A DNA stretch of 38,128 nt from Ruminococcus sp. (GTDB taxonomy: Bacteria; Bacillota; Clostridia; Oscillospirales; Ruminococcaceae). Position numbers and translations under genes: made by a program. Location: assembly GCA_017521805.1 (NCBI GenBank), contig JAFXDK010000045.1, positions 1 through 38,128 on the forward strand. The letters are read 5' to 3'. A model generated the notes under the pieces. The model saw only the letters and a program-made list of their open reading frames with translations. It had not been told where the DNA came from and searched no databases. Of this stretch, positions 7,282 through 15,364 are shown piece after piece (the first letter of the stretch is position 1; the number at the start of each line of letters is the position of its first letter).

Positions 7282-8085
7282 TTATATTTTTTTTAATATA
7301 AAATCATGGTTGAGTGGACCGCTACCCTTCCCTAAATCAAGCATAGCAGACAACGCACCTGAAATATATTCCTTGGCAAGCCTTACCGACTGCTTTAAAT
7401 CATATCCTTGGGCAAGATTTGAAGCAATTGCACTTGAAAGCGTACAGCCTGTGCCATGAGTGTTTGGGTTGTCAATACGAGCACTTTTAAACCAAGTTAT
7501 TTCGCCATTTTCATAAAGCAAATCATCAGCGTCACTGATACTGTGACCGCCTTTGAGAAGTAACGCACAGCCGTAGGATTTATTGATATATCCTGCGGCT
7601 TTCTCCATATCTGCTTTGGTTGTGATTTTTATTCCAGATAGTACTTCCGCTTCAGGAATATTCGGTGTAACAACTATTGCAATTGGTAATAATTTTTCTT
7701 TCAGCACAGCTACCGCATTTTCAGATATCAGCCTTGCTCCGCTTGTTGCAATCATAACAGGGTCAAGCACGATATTTTTTGCCTTGTAAAAGCTGAGCCG
7801 TTCAGCAATCACCTCAATAAGCTCCACATTTGCGGTCATACCGATTTTAACAGCATCGGGAAAAATATCCGTAAAAACCGCGTCAAGCTGCTGTCTGAGA
7901 AATTCGGGTGAAACTTCCGAAATTGCTGTAACTCCCATTGTATTTTGTGCGGTAAGTGCTGTAATCGCACTCATTCCGTAAACGCCGTTTGCAAGCATTG
8001 TTTTCAAATCTGCCTGAATTCCTGCGCCGCCGCTTGAATCGCTTCCTGCGATTGTAAGGGCGGTTTTAATTTTGTTGTAATGCAT
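7282..8085 (-). CDS. thiD: Hydroxymethylpyrimidine (phosphate) kinase
   Basis: ThiD phosphorylates HMP and then HMP-P, giving the pyrimidine diphosphate used by ThiE. The protein has 267 residues, the usual size for this ribokinase-like enzyme. It shows 'ALTIAGSDSSGGAGIQADLK' near the N-terminus, 'DPVMIATSG' in the middle, and the anion-hole segment 'NTHGTGCTLSSAIASNLA' near residue 210. It is the last gene of the thi operon. The start codon lies 20 bases inside thiE, with AAGGGAGG just ahead, so the two are translationally coupled. Confidence 0.96.
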   Translation of the reverse strand: MHYNKIKTALTIAGSDSSGGAGIQADLKTMLANGVYGMSAITALTAQNTMGVTAISEVSPEFLRQQLDAVFTDIFPDAVKIGMTANVELIEVIAERLSFYKAKNIVLDPVMIATSGARLISENAVAVLKEKLLPIAIVVTPNIPEAEVLSGIKITTKADMEKAAGYINKSYGCALLLKGGHSISDADDLLYENGEITWFKSARIDNPNTHGTGCTLSSAIASNLAQGYDLKQSVRLAKEYISGALSAMLDLGKGSGPLNHDFILKKI

Positions 8086-8701
8086 TAAAAGCCTCCCTTA
8101 ATTCTTTAGCGGCATTACAGGGATTATCCGCTTTCATAATTGCAGAAACCGCACATATACCGTCGATTCCGCTGTTTTTGAGAATATGGATACTATCTTT
8201 GTTTAAGCCACCTATAGCATTGACTTTAATTGGTACAGCCTTGACAATATCTTTCAGCGTATCAACGGAAGTCAGTACAGTTTTCACCTTTGTAGTTGTA
8301 GGATAAATTGCACCTACTCCGAGATAATCCGCGCCCTGCTCATAGGCTTCAAGAGCCTGCGGAACAGTTTTTGCCGTAGCGCCTACGATTTTATCATTGC
8401 CCATAAGCTTTCTTGCAATGCTTACAGGCATATCAGACTGTCCCACATGAACACCCTCTGCATTTATAGCTAAAGCAATATCAACTCTGTCATCGATGAT
8501 AAGGGGGATATCGTACCTCTTTGTGATTTCGTGTACCTTTTCGGCAAGGGAGAGATATTCCCTTGTCGTTCTGTCTTTTTCACGAATCTGTACAAGGGTT
8601 ACACCACCCTTGCAGGCTTCTTCAACACGATAGAGAAATTCCTCCTCGCTGTAATTCGTGCTGTCTGTTATAAAATACATTGTTGTATCAAGCTGTTTCA
8701 T
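8066..8701 (-). CDS. thiE: Thiamine phosphate synthase
   Basis: ThiE joins HMP-PP with the thiazole phosphate carboxylate to form thiamine phosphate. The 211-residue TIM barrel shows 'LVQIREKD' (about 36-43), 'LIIDDRVDIAL' (pyrophosphate and Mg site), 'GVHVGQSDMP', 'GATAKT', 'YLGVGAIYPTTTK' and 'AIGGL'. These are the family's ligand-binding strands in order. The start is preceded by GTGAGG. It lies seven bases after thiH and overlaps thiD. Confidence 0.96.
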   Translation of the reverse strand: MKQLDTTMYFITDSTNYSEEEFLYRVEEACKGGVTLVQIREKDRTTREYLSLAEKVHEITKRYDIPLIIDDRVDIALAINAEGVHVGQSDMPVSIARKLMGNDKIVGATAKTVPQALEAYEQGADYLGVGAIYPTTTKVKTVLTSVDTLKDIVKAVPIKVNAIGGLNKDSIHILKNSGIDGICAVSAIMKADNPCNAAKELREAFNALQQN

Positions 8702-8708
8702 AACTACC

Positions 8709-9962
8709 TCACATATAAATATAATCGTTGAGTACTGGCTGTAATCCCTCGTTTTCGATGTCCTTGTACATCACATCAAGGGAACGTTCGTCGTTGATTT
8801 CAAACTGTTCATCGCCCTCTGTGCCGTCAGATTCTTTGCCATTGTACTTGCTTTCGTGATCACCGATACCTGTGGAAACACCTGCTGAAACCTTTGTTGC
8901 GGCAATTTTTACTATGCCGTTGCGGAAACTTTCACTTTCCCTTGATGAAACGGTAATTCCTACAAAGGGCAGAAAAATTCTATATGCACATATAATCTGG
9001 CAAAGCTGTGTTTCATGAACATCAAGAGGATTAATTTTATCATTGTTGATAATCGGGCGAAGTCTTGGACAAGACAGCGACATTTCAGCATGAGGATATT
9101 TACGCTGTAAATAATAAACATGCAATGCGCTTGCAAGAGCATCTTTTCTGAAATCCGAAAGACCTAAAAGCGCTGAGAATGCAACACCGCGCATACCGCC
9201 CATAAGCGCACGTTCCTGTGCCTCAAAACGATATGGATAAATACGCTTGTGACCAAGCAGATGCAGTTCGGAATAACGGTCGCTGTCATAGGTTTCTTGA
9301 AATACCGTAACATAATCCGCACCGCATTGATGCAGATATTTGTATTCATCAGTATTTACTGGATAAATTTCAAGACCTACCATGCGGAAATATTTTCTCG
9401 CAAGCTTGCAAGCCTCACCTATGTATTCAATATTGCTCTGACTGCGGCTTTCGCCTGTTAAAATCAGTATTTCTTCCATTCCGCTGTCGGCAATTATCTT
9501 CATTTCTTTTTCAATCTGTTCCATATTCAGTTTCATACGGCTGATGTCATTGTAGCAGTTGAATCCGCAGTATACGCAGTAATTCTCGCAGTAATTTGCA
9601 ATATACAGCGGCGTAAACATATACACCGTATTGCCGAAATGCTTTGAAGTTTCAAGCCTTGCACGCTGTGCCATTTTTTCTAAAAAAGGCTCTGCAGCAG
9701 GGGATAAAAGTGCCTTAAAATCTTCAATTGTGCATGTTTCATGTTCAAGTGCCGCTTTTACGTCTTTTGCATTATATTTTGAATAATCATAGATATCCAT
9801 TTCTGACAGCACTTTTTCCATAATATCTGACTGTATCTGCTCCATACCCTGCATATATTCCATGTGATTTGTACGGCTTGCAGGCTCAGTTTCAAGCTTA
9901 TGTTTCTTTTCCAGAGCAGATGGAGAAAGATGCTTCCCGTCTACAAAAAATCTGTTGTCCAT
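8709..9962 (-). CDS. thiH: 2-iminoacetate synthase (tyrosine lyase, radical SAM)
   Basis: ThiH cleaves tyrosine to dehydroglycine, the anaerobic source of the thiazole C-N unit; aerobes use ThiO instead. The 417-residue protein carries the radical-SAM cluster motif in 'CENYCVYCGFNC' near residue 129. A 'LILTGESR' strand and a C-terminal 'VSAGVSTGIGDHE' segment follow, as in ThiH. GAGGTGACAC precedes the start inside the end of thiG. Its presence says the host makes thiazole without oxygen. Confidence 0.95.
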   Translation of the reverse strand: MDNRFFVDGKHLSPSALEKKHKLETEPASRTNHMEYMQGMEQIQSDIMEKVLSEMDIYDYSKYNAKDVKAALEHETCTIEDFKALLSPAAEPFLEKMAQRARLETSKHFGNTVYMFTPLYIANYCENYCVYCGFNCYNDISRMKLNMEQIEKEMKIIADSGMEEILILTGESRSQSNIEYIGEACKLARKYFRMVGLEIYPVNTDEYKYLHQCGADYVTVFQETYDSDRYSELHLLGHKRIYPYRFEAQERALMGGMRGVAFSALLGLSDFRKDALASALHVYYLQRKYPHAEMSLSCPRLRPIINNDKINPLDVHETQLCQIICAYRIFLPFVGITVSSRESESFRNGIVKIAATKVSAGVSTGIGDHESKYNGKESDGTEGDEQFEINDERSLDVMYKDIENEGLQPVLNDYIYM

Positions 9963-9970
9963 GTGTCACC

Positions 9971-10738
9971 TCAATCTCTTAAAAAGCCTGTTAATGGGTC
10001 AGATGCGGAAGCTCCTCTTGTGAGAACACGTCCAAGTCCTGAAAGATACGCCTTTCTGCCTGCTTCAACGGCATTTTTAAAAGCGCTTGCCATAAGCGGC
10101 AAATCTCCTGCCGTAGCAAGTGCCGTATTCGCCATAATTGCAGCTGCTCCCATTTCCATAGCCTCACAAGCCTGTGACGGTCTGCCGATGCCTGCGTCAA
10201 CAATGACGGGCAGGTCAATTTCGTCCACAAGTATCTGAATAAACTCTCTTGTGGCAAGTCCCTTATTGGAGCCGATAGGAGCCGCAAGTGGCATGACAGC
10301 CGCCGCACCTGCATTTACCAAATCTCTTGCCGCATACAGATCGGGGTACATATACGGCAATACAACAAAGCCCTCTTTTGCAAGAATTTCAGTAGCCTTT
10401 ATGGTTTCATTATTATCAGGGAGTAGATATTTCGTATCGCGCATAATTTCAATTTTTACGAAATCACCGCACCCGATTTCACGGGCAAGCCTTGCAATTC
10501 TGACAGCTTCTTCTGCAGTTCTTGCACCCGATGTGTTCGGGAGAAGAGTTACTCCTTTTGGTATGTAGTCGAGGATATTTTCATGTTCCTTAGTGTTGGC
10601 ACGGCGTACCGCAAGAGTAATAATTTCGGCACCTGCGTCACGGACAGCCGACTCAATCAGATTCAGAGAATATTTTCCCGAACCGAGAATAAAGCGTGAA
10701 TTAAATTCGTGTCCGCCTAAAATAAGTTTATCTTCCAT
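9971..10738 (-). CDS. thiG: Thiazole synthase
   Basis: ThiG builds the thiazole ring from deoxyxylulose phosphate, the ThiS thiocarboxylate and dehydroglycine. The 255-residue TIM barrel begins '[20 protein letters not shown]', includes the '[10 protein letters not shown]' strand with the Schiff-base Lys, and ends with phosphate-binding '[18 protein letters not shown]'. I place the start at 10738 because GAAAGGA lies 10 bases upstream and the family begins there; a longer in-frame start at 10810 runs back into thiF. It is adjacent to thiH, its complex partner. Confidence 0.96.
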   Translation of the reverse strand: MEDKLILGGHEFNSRFILGSGKYSLNLIESAVRDAGAEIITLAVRRANTKEHENILDYIPKGVTLLPNTSGARTAEEAVRIARLAREIGCGDFVKIEIMRDTKYLLPDNNETIKATEILAKEGFVVLPYMYPDLYAARDLVNAGAAAVMPLAAPIGSNKGLATREFIQILVDEIDLPVIVDAGIGRPSQACEAMEMGAAAIMANTALATAGDLPLMASAFKNAVEAGRKAYLSGLGRVLTRGASASDPLTGFLRD

Positions 10739-10751
10739 AATAAAATCCTTT

Positions 10752-11378
10752 CTATATTTCAAATTTTCCTGATAAAATTCGCAGAACTGTATTTGCCTGA
10801 TGTGCGGCACAAAGCATTACACGGGGAGCGAACAGCGTACCGTCATCAGCAACATCACTTGTACCGTCACCGCAGATATATAGCCTTTTGCCGAGCCTTT
10901 TTGTCTGTATTGTGTTCCCTGTATGAAGTCCCGACATTCCCGAAGCCGCAACTATATATTTTACGGGATAAAGCTCGGATATTCCATTTACAAGCATTGC
11001 CTTGCTTTCGGCATTGTCGAAACATTCGCAGATTACATCGCAATGGGATAATATTGACAGATTATCCTCTGTAAGCTTTAATGTGTAGGTTAAGATATTG
11101 CAGTAAGGAGAAATTTCAGAAAGCGTTTGTTTCAAAGCATCTGTCTTATACATTCCAAGCTGTGAAACTGCATATTGCTGACGATGCAGATTTGAAATAT
11201 CCACCTTGTCAAAATCTATGAGATGCAATGTCCCCACTCCTGCCCTTGCAAGAGATATAGCCGTATTTGAGCCGAGGCCTCCAAGACCGCATACCGCAAC
11301 ACAGGCTGATGAGAATTTTTGTTGTAATTCTGCCCCGTGCCGCATTTCAAGGGCATTGTACCAGTCATTATTTGTCAT
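10752..11378 (-). CDS. thiF: ThiS adenylyltransferase (E1-like, ThiF family)
   Basis: ThiF adenylates the C-terminal Gly-Gly of ThiS so that sulfur can be added. The 208-residue protein has the Rossmann nucleotide loop '[20 protein letters not shown]' near residue 28, '[13 protein letters not shown]' and a Lys in 'GMYKTDAL', as in MoeB/ThiF enzymes. It is the short clostridial form without the C-terminal extension of E. coli ThiF, and the paired CXXC zinc site is not obvious. GGGAGGCGG nine bases upstream supports the start at 11378; an in-frame ATG at 11396 would overlap thiS. It follows thiS with a one-base gap. Confidence 0.92.
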   Translation of the reverse strand: MTNNDWYNALEMRHGAELQQKFSSACVAVCGLGGLGSNTAISLARAGVGTLHLIDFDKVDISNLHRQQYAVSQLGMYKTDALKQTLSEISPYCNILTYTLKLTEDNLSILSHCDVICECFDNAESKAMLVNGISELYPVKYIVAASGMSGLHTGNTIQTKRLGKRLYICGDGTSDVADDGTLFAPRVMLCAAHQANTVLRILSGKFEI

Positions 11379-11379
11379 A

Positions 11380-11577
11380 TCAGCCGCCTCCCACAAAGCT
11401 TACAATTTCAACGCAGTCGTCCTCTTTTAAAATTGTATCTGAATACTGGGATTTCGGCAGAATATCACCGTTCAGCTCAACTGCAACACGCTTTATATCA
11501 TAGCCGCTTTCAGTTAGATATTCAGCAACATTTTTCCCTGCAATATTTTCAACGTTTTCACCATTTACTTTAATCAT
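11380..11577 (-). CDS. thiS: Sulfur carrier protein ThiS
   Basis: ThiS is a ubiquitin-like protein whose C-terminal Gly-Gly is thiocarboxylated and gives sulfur to the thiazole ring. The 65-residue sequence ends 'DCVEIVSFVGGG', with one Gly beyond the usual GG. 'MIKVNGENVE', 'VAVELNGDILP' and 'EDDCVEIVSFVGGG' match the beta-grasp strands. It lies between thiC and its activator thiF. Confidence 0.94.
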   Translation of the reverse strand: MIKVNGENVENIAGKNVAEYLTESGYDIKRVAVELNGDILPKSQYSDTILKEDDCVEIVSFVGGG

Positions 11578-11586
11578 CTCAGCACC

Positions 11587-12885
11587 TCACAGAATGTCGA
11601 TATATTCGCCCTCGAGTGCCTTATTCATACTTCTTACGGCACAGAATTTACCGCACATTGAACAGCTTTCCTCAATTTCAGGCTTTCTGCTGTCACGGAT
11701 AGCCTTTGCAGTATCAGGGGCAATAGCACATTCCCACTGCATATCCCAATCGAAAGTTCTGCGTGCATCAGCCATTTTGTCGTCAATATCCCTTGCGTGA
11801 GGAATATGTTTTGCAATATCAGCGGCATGGGCGGCAATTTTAGAAGCAATGATACCCTGCTTTACATCGTCAACATTGGGGAGAGCAAGGTGTTCGGCAG
11901 GTGTTACATAGCAGAGGAATGCCGCACCCGAAGCTGCCGCAACTGCACCGCCGATTGCAGAAGTTATATGGTCATAACCTGGAGCAATATCGGTTACAAG
12001 AGGACCGAGGACATAGAATGGCGCACCCATGCAAATTGTCTGCTGGAGCTTCATATTTGCTTCAATCTGGTCAAGGGGCATATGTCCAGGACCCTCAATC
12101 ATAACCTGTACATCTTTTTCCCATGCCCTTTTTGTAAGCTCGCCAAGGCGCACCAATTCTTCAATCTGACACACATCGCTTGCGTCAGCAAGACAGCCGG
12201 GACGGCAGGCATCGCCAAGGGAAATAGTCACATCATACTCACGGCAGATGTCGAGAATCTCATCGTAATATTCATAAAAGGGATTTTCATTGCCTGTCAT
12301 GCTCATCCATGCGAATACAAGAGATCCGCCACGGGATACAATGTTCATTTTACGCTTGTGCTGCTTGATTTGCTCAATGGTCTTGCGTGTAATTCCGCAG
12401 TGAAGCGTTACAAAATCCACGCCGTCCTCTGCGTGCAGACGTACTACATCAATGAAATCCTTAGCTGTCAGTGTTGCAAGGTCGCGCTGATAGTGAATTA
12501 CGCTGTCATAAACGGGAACAGTTCCAATCATAGCAGGACACTCTGCAATCAGTTTTTGTCTGAAAGGCTGAGTATTGCCGTGAGAGGACAAATCCATAAT
12601 TGCCTCAGCGCCCATATTTACCGCCGCCATAACCTTTTCCATTTCAATGTCATAATCCTTGCAGTCACGAGATACACCGAGATTTACATTGATTTTGGTG
12701 CGGAGCATTGAGCCTACGCCATTTGGTTCAATGCATTTGTGCAGTCTGTTTGCACAAATTGCGACCTGACCTTTTGCCACAAGGTCACGGATTTCTTCTG
12801 ATGTGCGGTATTCTTTAGCCGCAACCGCTTCCATTTCCTTTGTGATAATTCCTTTTTTTGCGGCTTCCATTTGAGTTTTGTACAT
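11587..12885 (-). CDS. thiC: Phosphomethylpyrimidine synthase
   Basis: ThiC is a radical-SAM enzyme that rearranges AIR into HMP phosphate. At 432 residues it is the short form lacking the N-terminal domain of E. coli/plant ThiC. Conserved segments include '[11 protein letters not shown]', '[11 protein letters not shown]', 'DFVTLHCGI', 'SLGDACRPG', 'MIEGPGHMP' and 'DIAPGYDHI'. The C-terminal cluster motif reads 'CSMCGKFC', spacing CX2CX3C, one residue shorter than the 'CSMCGPKFC' type. GGAGGAAAG precedes the start. As first gene of the operon it sits directly under the TPP riboswitch. Confidence 0.96.
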   Translation of the reverse strand: MYKTQMEAAKKGIITKEMEAVAAKEYRTSEEIRDLVAKGQVAICANRLHKCIEPNGVGSMLRTKINVNLGVSRDCKDYDIEMEKVMAAVNMGAEAIMDLSSHGNTQPFRQKLIAECPAMIGTVPVYDSVIHYQRDLATLTAKDFIDVVRLHAEDGVDFVTLHCGITRKTIEQIKQHKRKMNIVSRGGSLVFAWMSMTGNENPFYEYYDEILDICREYDVTISLGDACRPGCLADASDVCQIEELVRLGELTKRAWEKDVQVMIEGPGHMPLDQIEANMKLQQTICMGAPFYVLGPLVTDIAPGYDHITSAIGGAVAAASGAAFLCYVTPAEHLALPNVDDVKQGIIASKIAAHAADIAKHIPHARDIDDKMADARRTFDWDMQWECAIAPDTAKAIRDSRKPEIEESCSMCGKFCAVRSMNKALEGEYIDIL

Positions 12886-12923
12886 AACTTTCCTCCGTAA
12901 TTTTAATTCAAATTAACAGACGG

Positions 12924-12957
12924 AAATAAAAAAGAAGCTGCCGAAAAGGACAGCTTC
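12924..12957 (-). terminator. Riboswitch-controlled terminator ahead of thiC
   Basis: In the minus-strand RNA GAAGCTGTCC pairs with CGGCAGCTTC around UUUU (one mismatch region), followed by a U run (12924-12933). It lies between the TPP aptamer and thiC, so it is the expression platform. Confidence 0.85.
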
Positions 12958-13008
12958 CGAAGTTCATGCATAAAAAATGCACCGACGTGCAAGCGTCAGC
13001 GCTTTACA

Positions 13009-13096
13009 GTCGTCCCTACGTTGGCATTATCCAAATCAGGTTATCGGTCGGAGGTTATACCTCCCTCTCAGCCTGTAACACAAGCTCCCGTCTGTT
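13009..13096 (-). ncRNA. TPP riboswitch (THI element)
   Basis: The minus strand carries the conserved THI-element segments in order: 'GGGAGCTTG', 'GGCTGAGAGGGA', 'ACCGATAACCTGATTTGG', 'ATAATGCCAACGTAGGGA'. The stem-loop GAGGTATAACCTC is the variable P3 region. With thiamine diphosphate bound, the downstream hairpin should form and stop transcription before thiC. The whole aptamer plus terminator is enclosed by an exact 11-base inverted repeat (12913-12923 and 13088-13098). Confidence 0.96.
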
Positions 13097-13109
13097 AAAT
13101 TGTATTTAT

Positions 13110-13138
13110 ATTATATCATACTTTGATGAGCATTGCAA
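13110..13138 (-). promoter_or_regulatory. thi operon promoter
   Basis: On the minus strand TTGCAA (13133-13138), 17 bases, TATAAT (13110-13115). The predicted start is about 8 bases before the riboswitch 5' strand, which fits a riboswitch-led transcript. Confidence 0.8.
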
Positions 13139-13186
13139 GAGAAATTATAAGTTTTAAAATTTACTTTTGAAATTTGTACTATAATA

Positions 13187-13333
13187 TTGCTCACCCAACT
13201 AAACCTTGCCATCAAATACTCGGCATAAAGAAAATTTCTCTGCGTCAGAAAAACTTGAAATGCGACAGCATTACTGCGTTTTTCTTTTCCTTTCTGCTTT
13301 CGTCTTTTTGGCAAGGTATAATTGGTGGAGCAA
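13187..13333. mobile_element. TA-flanked miniature element, copy 2 (147 bp)
   Basis: Nearly identical to copy 1 at 2937-3094 but lacking about 11 internal bases and with one change in the left end (TTGCTCACCCAACT). TA at 13185-13186 and 13334-13335 flanks it. It lies between the divergent thi and GNAT promoters and interrupts no gene. Confidence 0.88.
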
Positions 13334-13386
13334 TAGCACAAAATCCCACGCAAGTGGACGATGCAAATACATACATAAAAAATCAC

Positions 13387-13415
13387 TTGACAGCAATTAT
13401 AAATCATGCTATAAT
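13387..13415 (+). promoter_or_regulatory. Promoter of the GNAT gene
   Basis: TTGACA (13387-13392), 17 bases, TATAAT (13410-13415): exact sigma-A consensus. Transcription should start near 13422, leaving a leader of about 155 bases before the acetyltransferase start. Confidence 0.88.
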
Positions 13416-13469
13416 AAACTCAATGAAGCGGAAAATGTTGCTTCATAAATATATTTAAGGAGAGTTTGT

Positions 13470-13505
13470 TTGAAAAACACAACTAAAAAGGAGATAGCAG
13501 CGTAA
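13470..13505 (+). CDS. Possible 11-residue leader peptide
   Basis: A TTG start with AAGGAG seven bases upstream opens the frame MKNTTKKEIAA, ending in TAA at 13503-13505. The stop is the base before a 12-bp hairpin. Position and spacing suggest a regulatory leader ORF; no homology can be claimed. Confidence 0.45.
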   Translation: MKNTTKKEIAA

Positions 13506-13570
13506 ACGGGAGGTTTGCGAATATCTATCTCACACAAGCCTCCCGTGTTCAGTCAACACATTTCAGGAGG
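13506..13570 (+). promoter_or_regulatory. Putative translational attenuator before the GNAT gene
   Basis: ACGGGAGGTTTG (13506-13517) pairs with CAAGCCTCCCGT (13535-13546) over 12 bp with one G-T, around a 17-base loop. No T run follows. The 3' arm contains CCTCC, which could instead pair with the AGGAGG ribosome site of the acetyltransferase (13565-13570). The two pairings exclude each other. A small hairpin ATGAAGC/GCTTCAT (13423-13446) lies at the predicted 5' end of the RNA. Confidence 0.5.
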
Positions 13571-13577
13571 AAAAACA

Positions 13578-14234
13578 ATGAATAAAAATGACTATATTAT
13601 CCGTTTGGAAACAGAAAAAGACTATTATGAAGTTGAAAACCTTGCCCGTGAAGCGTTCTGGAATCTGAGTAATCCGGGCTGTGACGAGCATTACTTTATC
13701 CATGTGATGCGAGAGCATGAGTCGTTTATTCCCGAGCTTGCTCATGTGATTGAGCTTGACGGTAAAATAATCGGCTGTATCATGTATACGAAATCCAGCC
13801 TCGCAGATGAAAACGGCACAGAAAAGCCCGTTCTTACTATGGGACCGCTTTGCATACATCCTGATTATCAGCGTATGGGACTGAGTAAGGCACTTCTGGA
13901 GCATACTTTTGATATTGTAAAGGCTATGGGATATGATACCGTTATTAATTTCGGCAATCCTGATAATTACGTTGCTCGCGGCTACAAAAGCTGTAAAAAG
14001 TATAATGTATGCTTTGAGGGAGATGTGTTCCCTGCCGCATTGCTTGTAAAGGTTCTCAGCGATGACGCACTGGACGGAAGAAAATGGTTCTATCACCCCA
14101 ATAATGCCGATGAGCCCTGCGGCGATACCGAAGCAGTTGCGGAATTCGACAAGCTTTTTCCGCCAAAGGAAAAGGCATGGCAGCCCAGTCAGGAGGAATT
14201 CTACATTCACAGTCATTCTGTAATTAACTGGTAA
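13578..14234 (+). CDS. GNAT family N-acetyltransferase
   Basis: The 218-residue protein has a GNAT fold: 'KIIGCIMYTKS' (strand 4), 'VLTMGPLCIHPDYQRMGLSK' with the acetyl-CoA loop Q98-R-M-G101, and 'INFGNPDNYVARGYKSC' near residue 145. A C-terminal segment of about 60 residues includes 'CGDTEAVAEFDKLFPPKEK', seen in relatives of unknown substrate. The start at 13578 has AGGAGG seven bases upstream; an in-frame ATG at 13515 would read through the leader hairpin. The leader ORF and hairpin hint at inducible translation. Substrate unknown; small-molecule or antibiotic acetylation is possible but unproven. Confidence 0.88.
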   Translation: MNKNDYIIRLETEKDYYEVENLAREAFWNLSNPGCDEHYFIHVMREHESFIPELAHVIELDGKIIGCIMYTKSSLADENGTEKPVLTMGPLCIHPDYQRMGLSKALLEHTFDIVKAMGYDTVINFGNPDNYVARGYKSCKKYNVCFEGDVFPAALLVKVLSDDALDGRKWFYHPNNADEPCGDTEAVAEFDKLFPPKEKAWQPSQEEFYIHSHSVINW

Positions 14235-14245
14235 TAACGATACTT

Positions 14246-14275
14246 AAAGCCGACAGTTATTCGCTGTCGGCTTTT
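14246..14275. terminator. Terminator shared by the GNAT and YlbJ-like genes
   Basis: AAAGCCGACAG (14246-14256) and CTGTCGGCTTT (14264-14274) form an 11-bp stem followed by T residues. On the opposite strand the hairpin overlaps the last codons and stop of the convergent YlbJ-like gene. Confidence 0.85.
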
Positions 14276-15309
14276 ATCATGCCCTTTATTTTCGCCGATT
14301 CCGCAATAACCGCCCCTGTCATTATAATCAGCATTACCGACGGCACAGGCGACGCTTCACGGTGCATACAGCCTGACGCGGCAAACACTGCTGTGACATC
14401 CCCCGATATGAATATCGGCTGAAGTATACGGCAAATTCCATAGCTTAAAACCGCCGCTGCAATCCGTATTGCCACAAGAGGAAAAACAGACAGTTTTCCA
14501 CGGAATATAGCCGAAATCTGAAAAAACACGCATACTCCCCCAAACGAAATAAGCGCCGCCGCTGTTGGAATATTCACAGATATTTCAGATATTGCGGTAA
14601 TATCCAGAACTGCAGAAAAAATGTTCTCGTCAAGGTGAAAAATATCCGCAATCTTTCCAATTATCCCCGATTTCTCCAGCATTTTCGAGAATACCGAAAA
14701 TATTATAACACAAAAGCACATATCCCTCAGAGATTTTCCCGCAGATGCTACGGAATCTGTCAGCGCATCCCCAGAAACAGTTGTTTTTCGGAATTTTTCT
14801 TCTATGGGATTCTTTCTGAAATATGGCGATAAAATAATCGCCATAATCAATTCCGCAGACAGATTTGAAACAAGGATAAGTCCTCCGATTTCCGCTGTAG
14901 AGGCTGCACAGCCGAAGATAAATGCCGCCCCTGCCCCGAAGCAAAGTCCTGCCATTAGCTCCGCTGTTTTTTTCGGCAGTCTGCCCTCCGTATACATTGA
15001 GTATATTATTTTTGCACCAACGGGATAGCCCGAAATAACTGAAAAGAGAAATACAGCTCCAACTTCTCCGTTCATGCCGAAAATCCGCCGTGTTATCGGG
15101 GATATATACCGTCCTGCTGTTGATAATACGCCGCATTTCATAAGCAGTACAGATGCAGTCATCATGGCATACAGAGAGGGAATAAGTATTGTGATACAGC
15201 GATTTATTCCCACAGCCGCCGCCAATTTCACATCTGGAGGAAAACACAGACAGAACAAACAGAAGCTCACAGAAAAAACAACTGTGAGTATTTTTTTTGC
15301 GTTTTTCAT
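14257..15309 (-). CDS. ylbJ: YlbJ-like sporulation integral membrane protein
   Basis: The 350-residue polytopic protein has about eight hydrophobic segments and two hallmarks of YlbJ and nucleoside-recognition (gate-domain) proteins: 'ILIPSLYAMMTASVLL' near residue 43 and 'SVISGYPVGAKIIYSMYTEG' near residue 100. YlbJ is made in the mother cell under sigma-E in Bacillus and is needed for a resistant spore. Divergence from yqfC-yqfD, also sigma-E genes there, supports the assignment. AGGTGATG precedes the start. It is somewhat shorter than B. subtilis YlbJ (about 400 residues), so treat the symbol as family-level. Its 3' end lies within a terminator hairpin. Confidence 0.72.
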   Translation of the reverse strand: MKNAKKILTVVFSVSFCLFCLCFPPDVKLAAAVGINRCITILIPSLYAMMTASVLLMKCGVLSTAGRYISPITRRIFGMNGEVGAVFLFSVISGYPVGAKIIYSMYTEGRLPKKTAELMAGLCFGAGAAFIFGCAASTAEIGGLILVSNLSAELIMAIILSPYFRKNPIEEKFRKTTVSGDALTDSVASAGKSLRDMCFCVIIFSVFSKMLEKSGIIGKIADIFHLDENIFSAVLDITAISEISVNIPTAAALISFGGVCVFFQISAIFRGKLSVFPLVAIRIAAAVLSYGICRILQPIFISGDVTAVFAASGCMHREASPVPSVMLIIMTGAVIAESAKIKGMIKADSE

Positions 15310-15319
15310 AACATCACCT

Positions 15320-15353
15320 GCATAATCATATTATTAAAAGTAAATGATTATGC
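15320..15353. repeat. Perfect 10-bp inverted repeat between divergent sporulation genes
   Basis: GCATAATCAT (15320-15329) and ATGATTATGC (15344-15353) are exact inverses with a 14-base AT-rich spacer. They sit in a 55-base gap between the YlbJ-like gene and yqfC. CATAATCAT resembles a sigma-E -10 on both strands, but no matching -35 is at proper spacing, so it may be an operator. Confidence 0.6.
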
Positions 15354-15364
15354 GGAGGTAAAAT

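Noticed and set aside
11797-12711. A 304-residue open frame on the plus strand opposite thiC
   Set aside because: thiC on the other strand is conserved over its whole length; the plus frame has no ribosome site and its product is composed of Cys/His/Asn-rich shadow sequence.
12981-12995. A 15-base segment of the thiC leader matching 26701-26715 (inverse orientation) in 14 of 15 bases
   Set aside because: Too short to separate from chance in a 38-kb AT-rich window, and there is no shared structure around it.
14630-15247. A 205-residue minus-strand frame within the YlbJ-like gene
   Set aside because: Same strand but shifted frame; the polytopic membrane protein is the real product and the shifted frame is Cys/Arg-rich noise.
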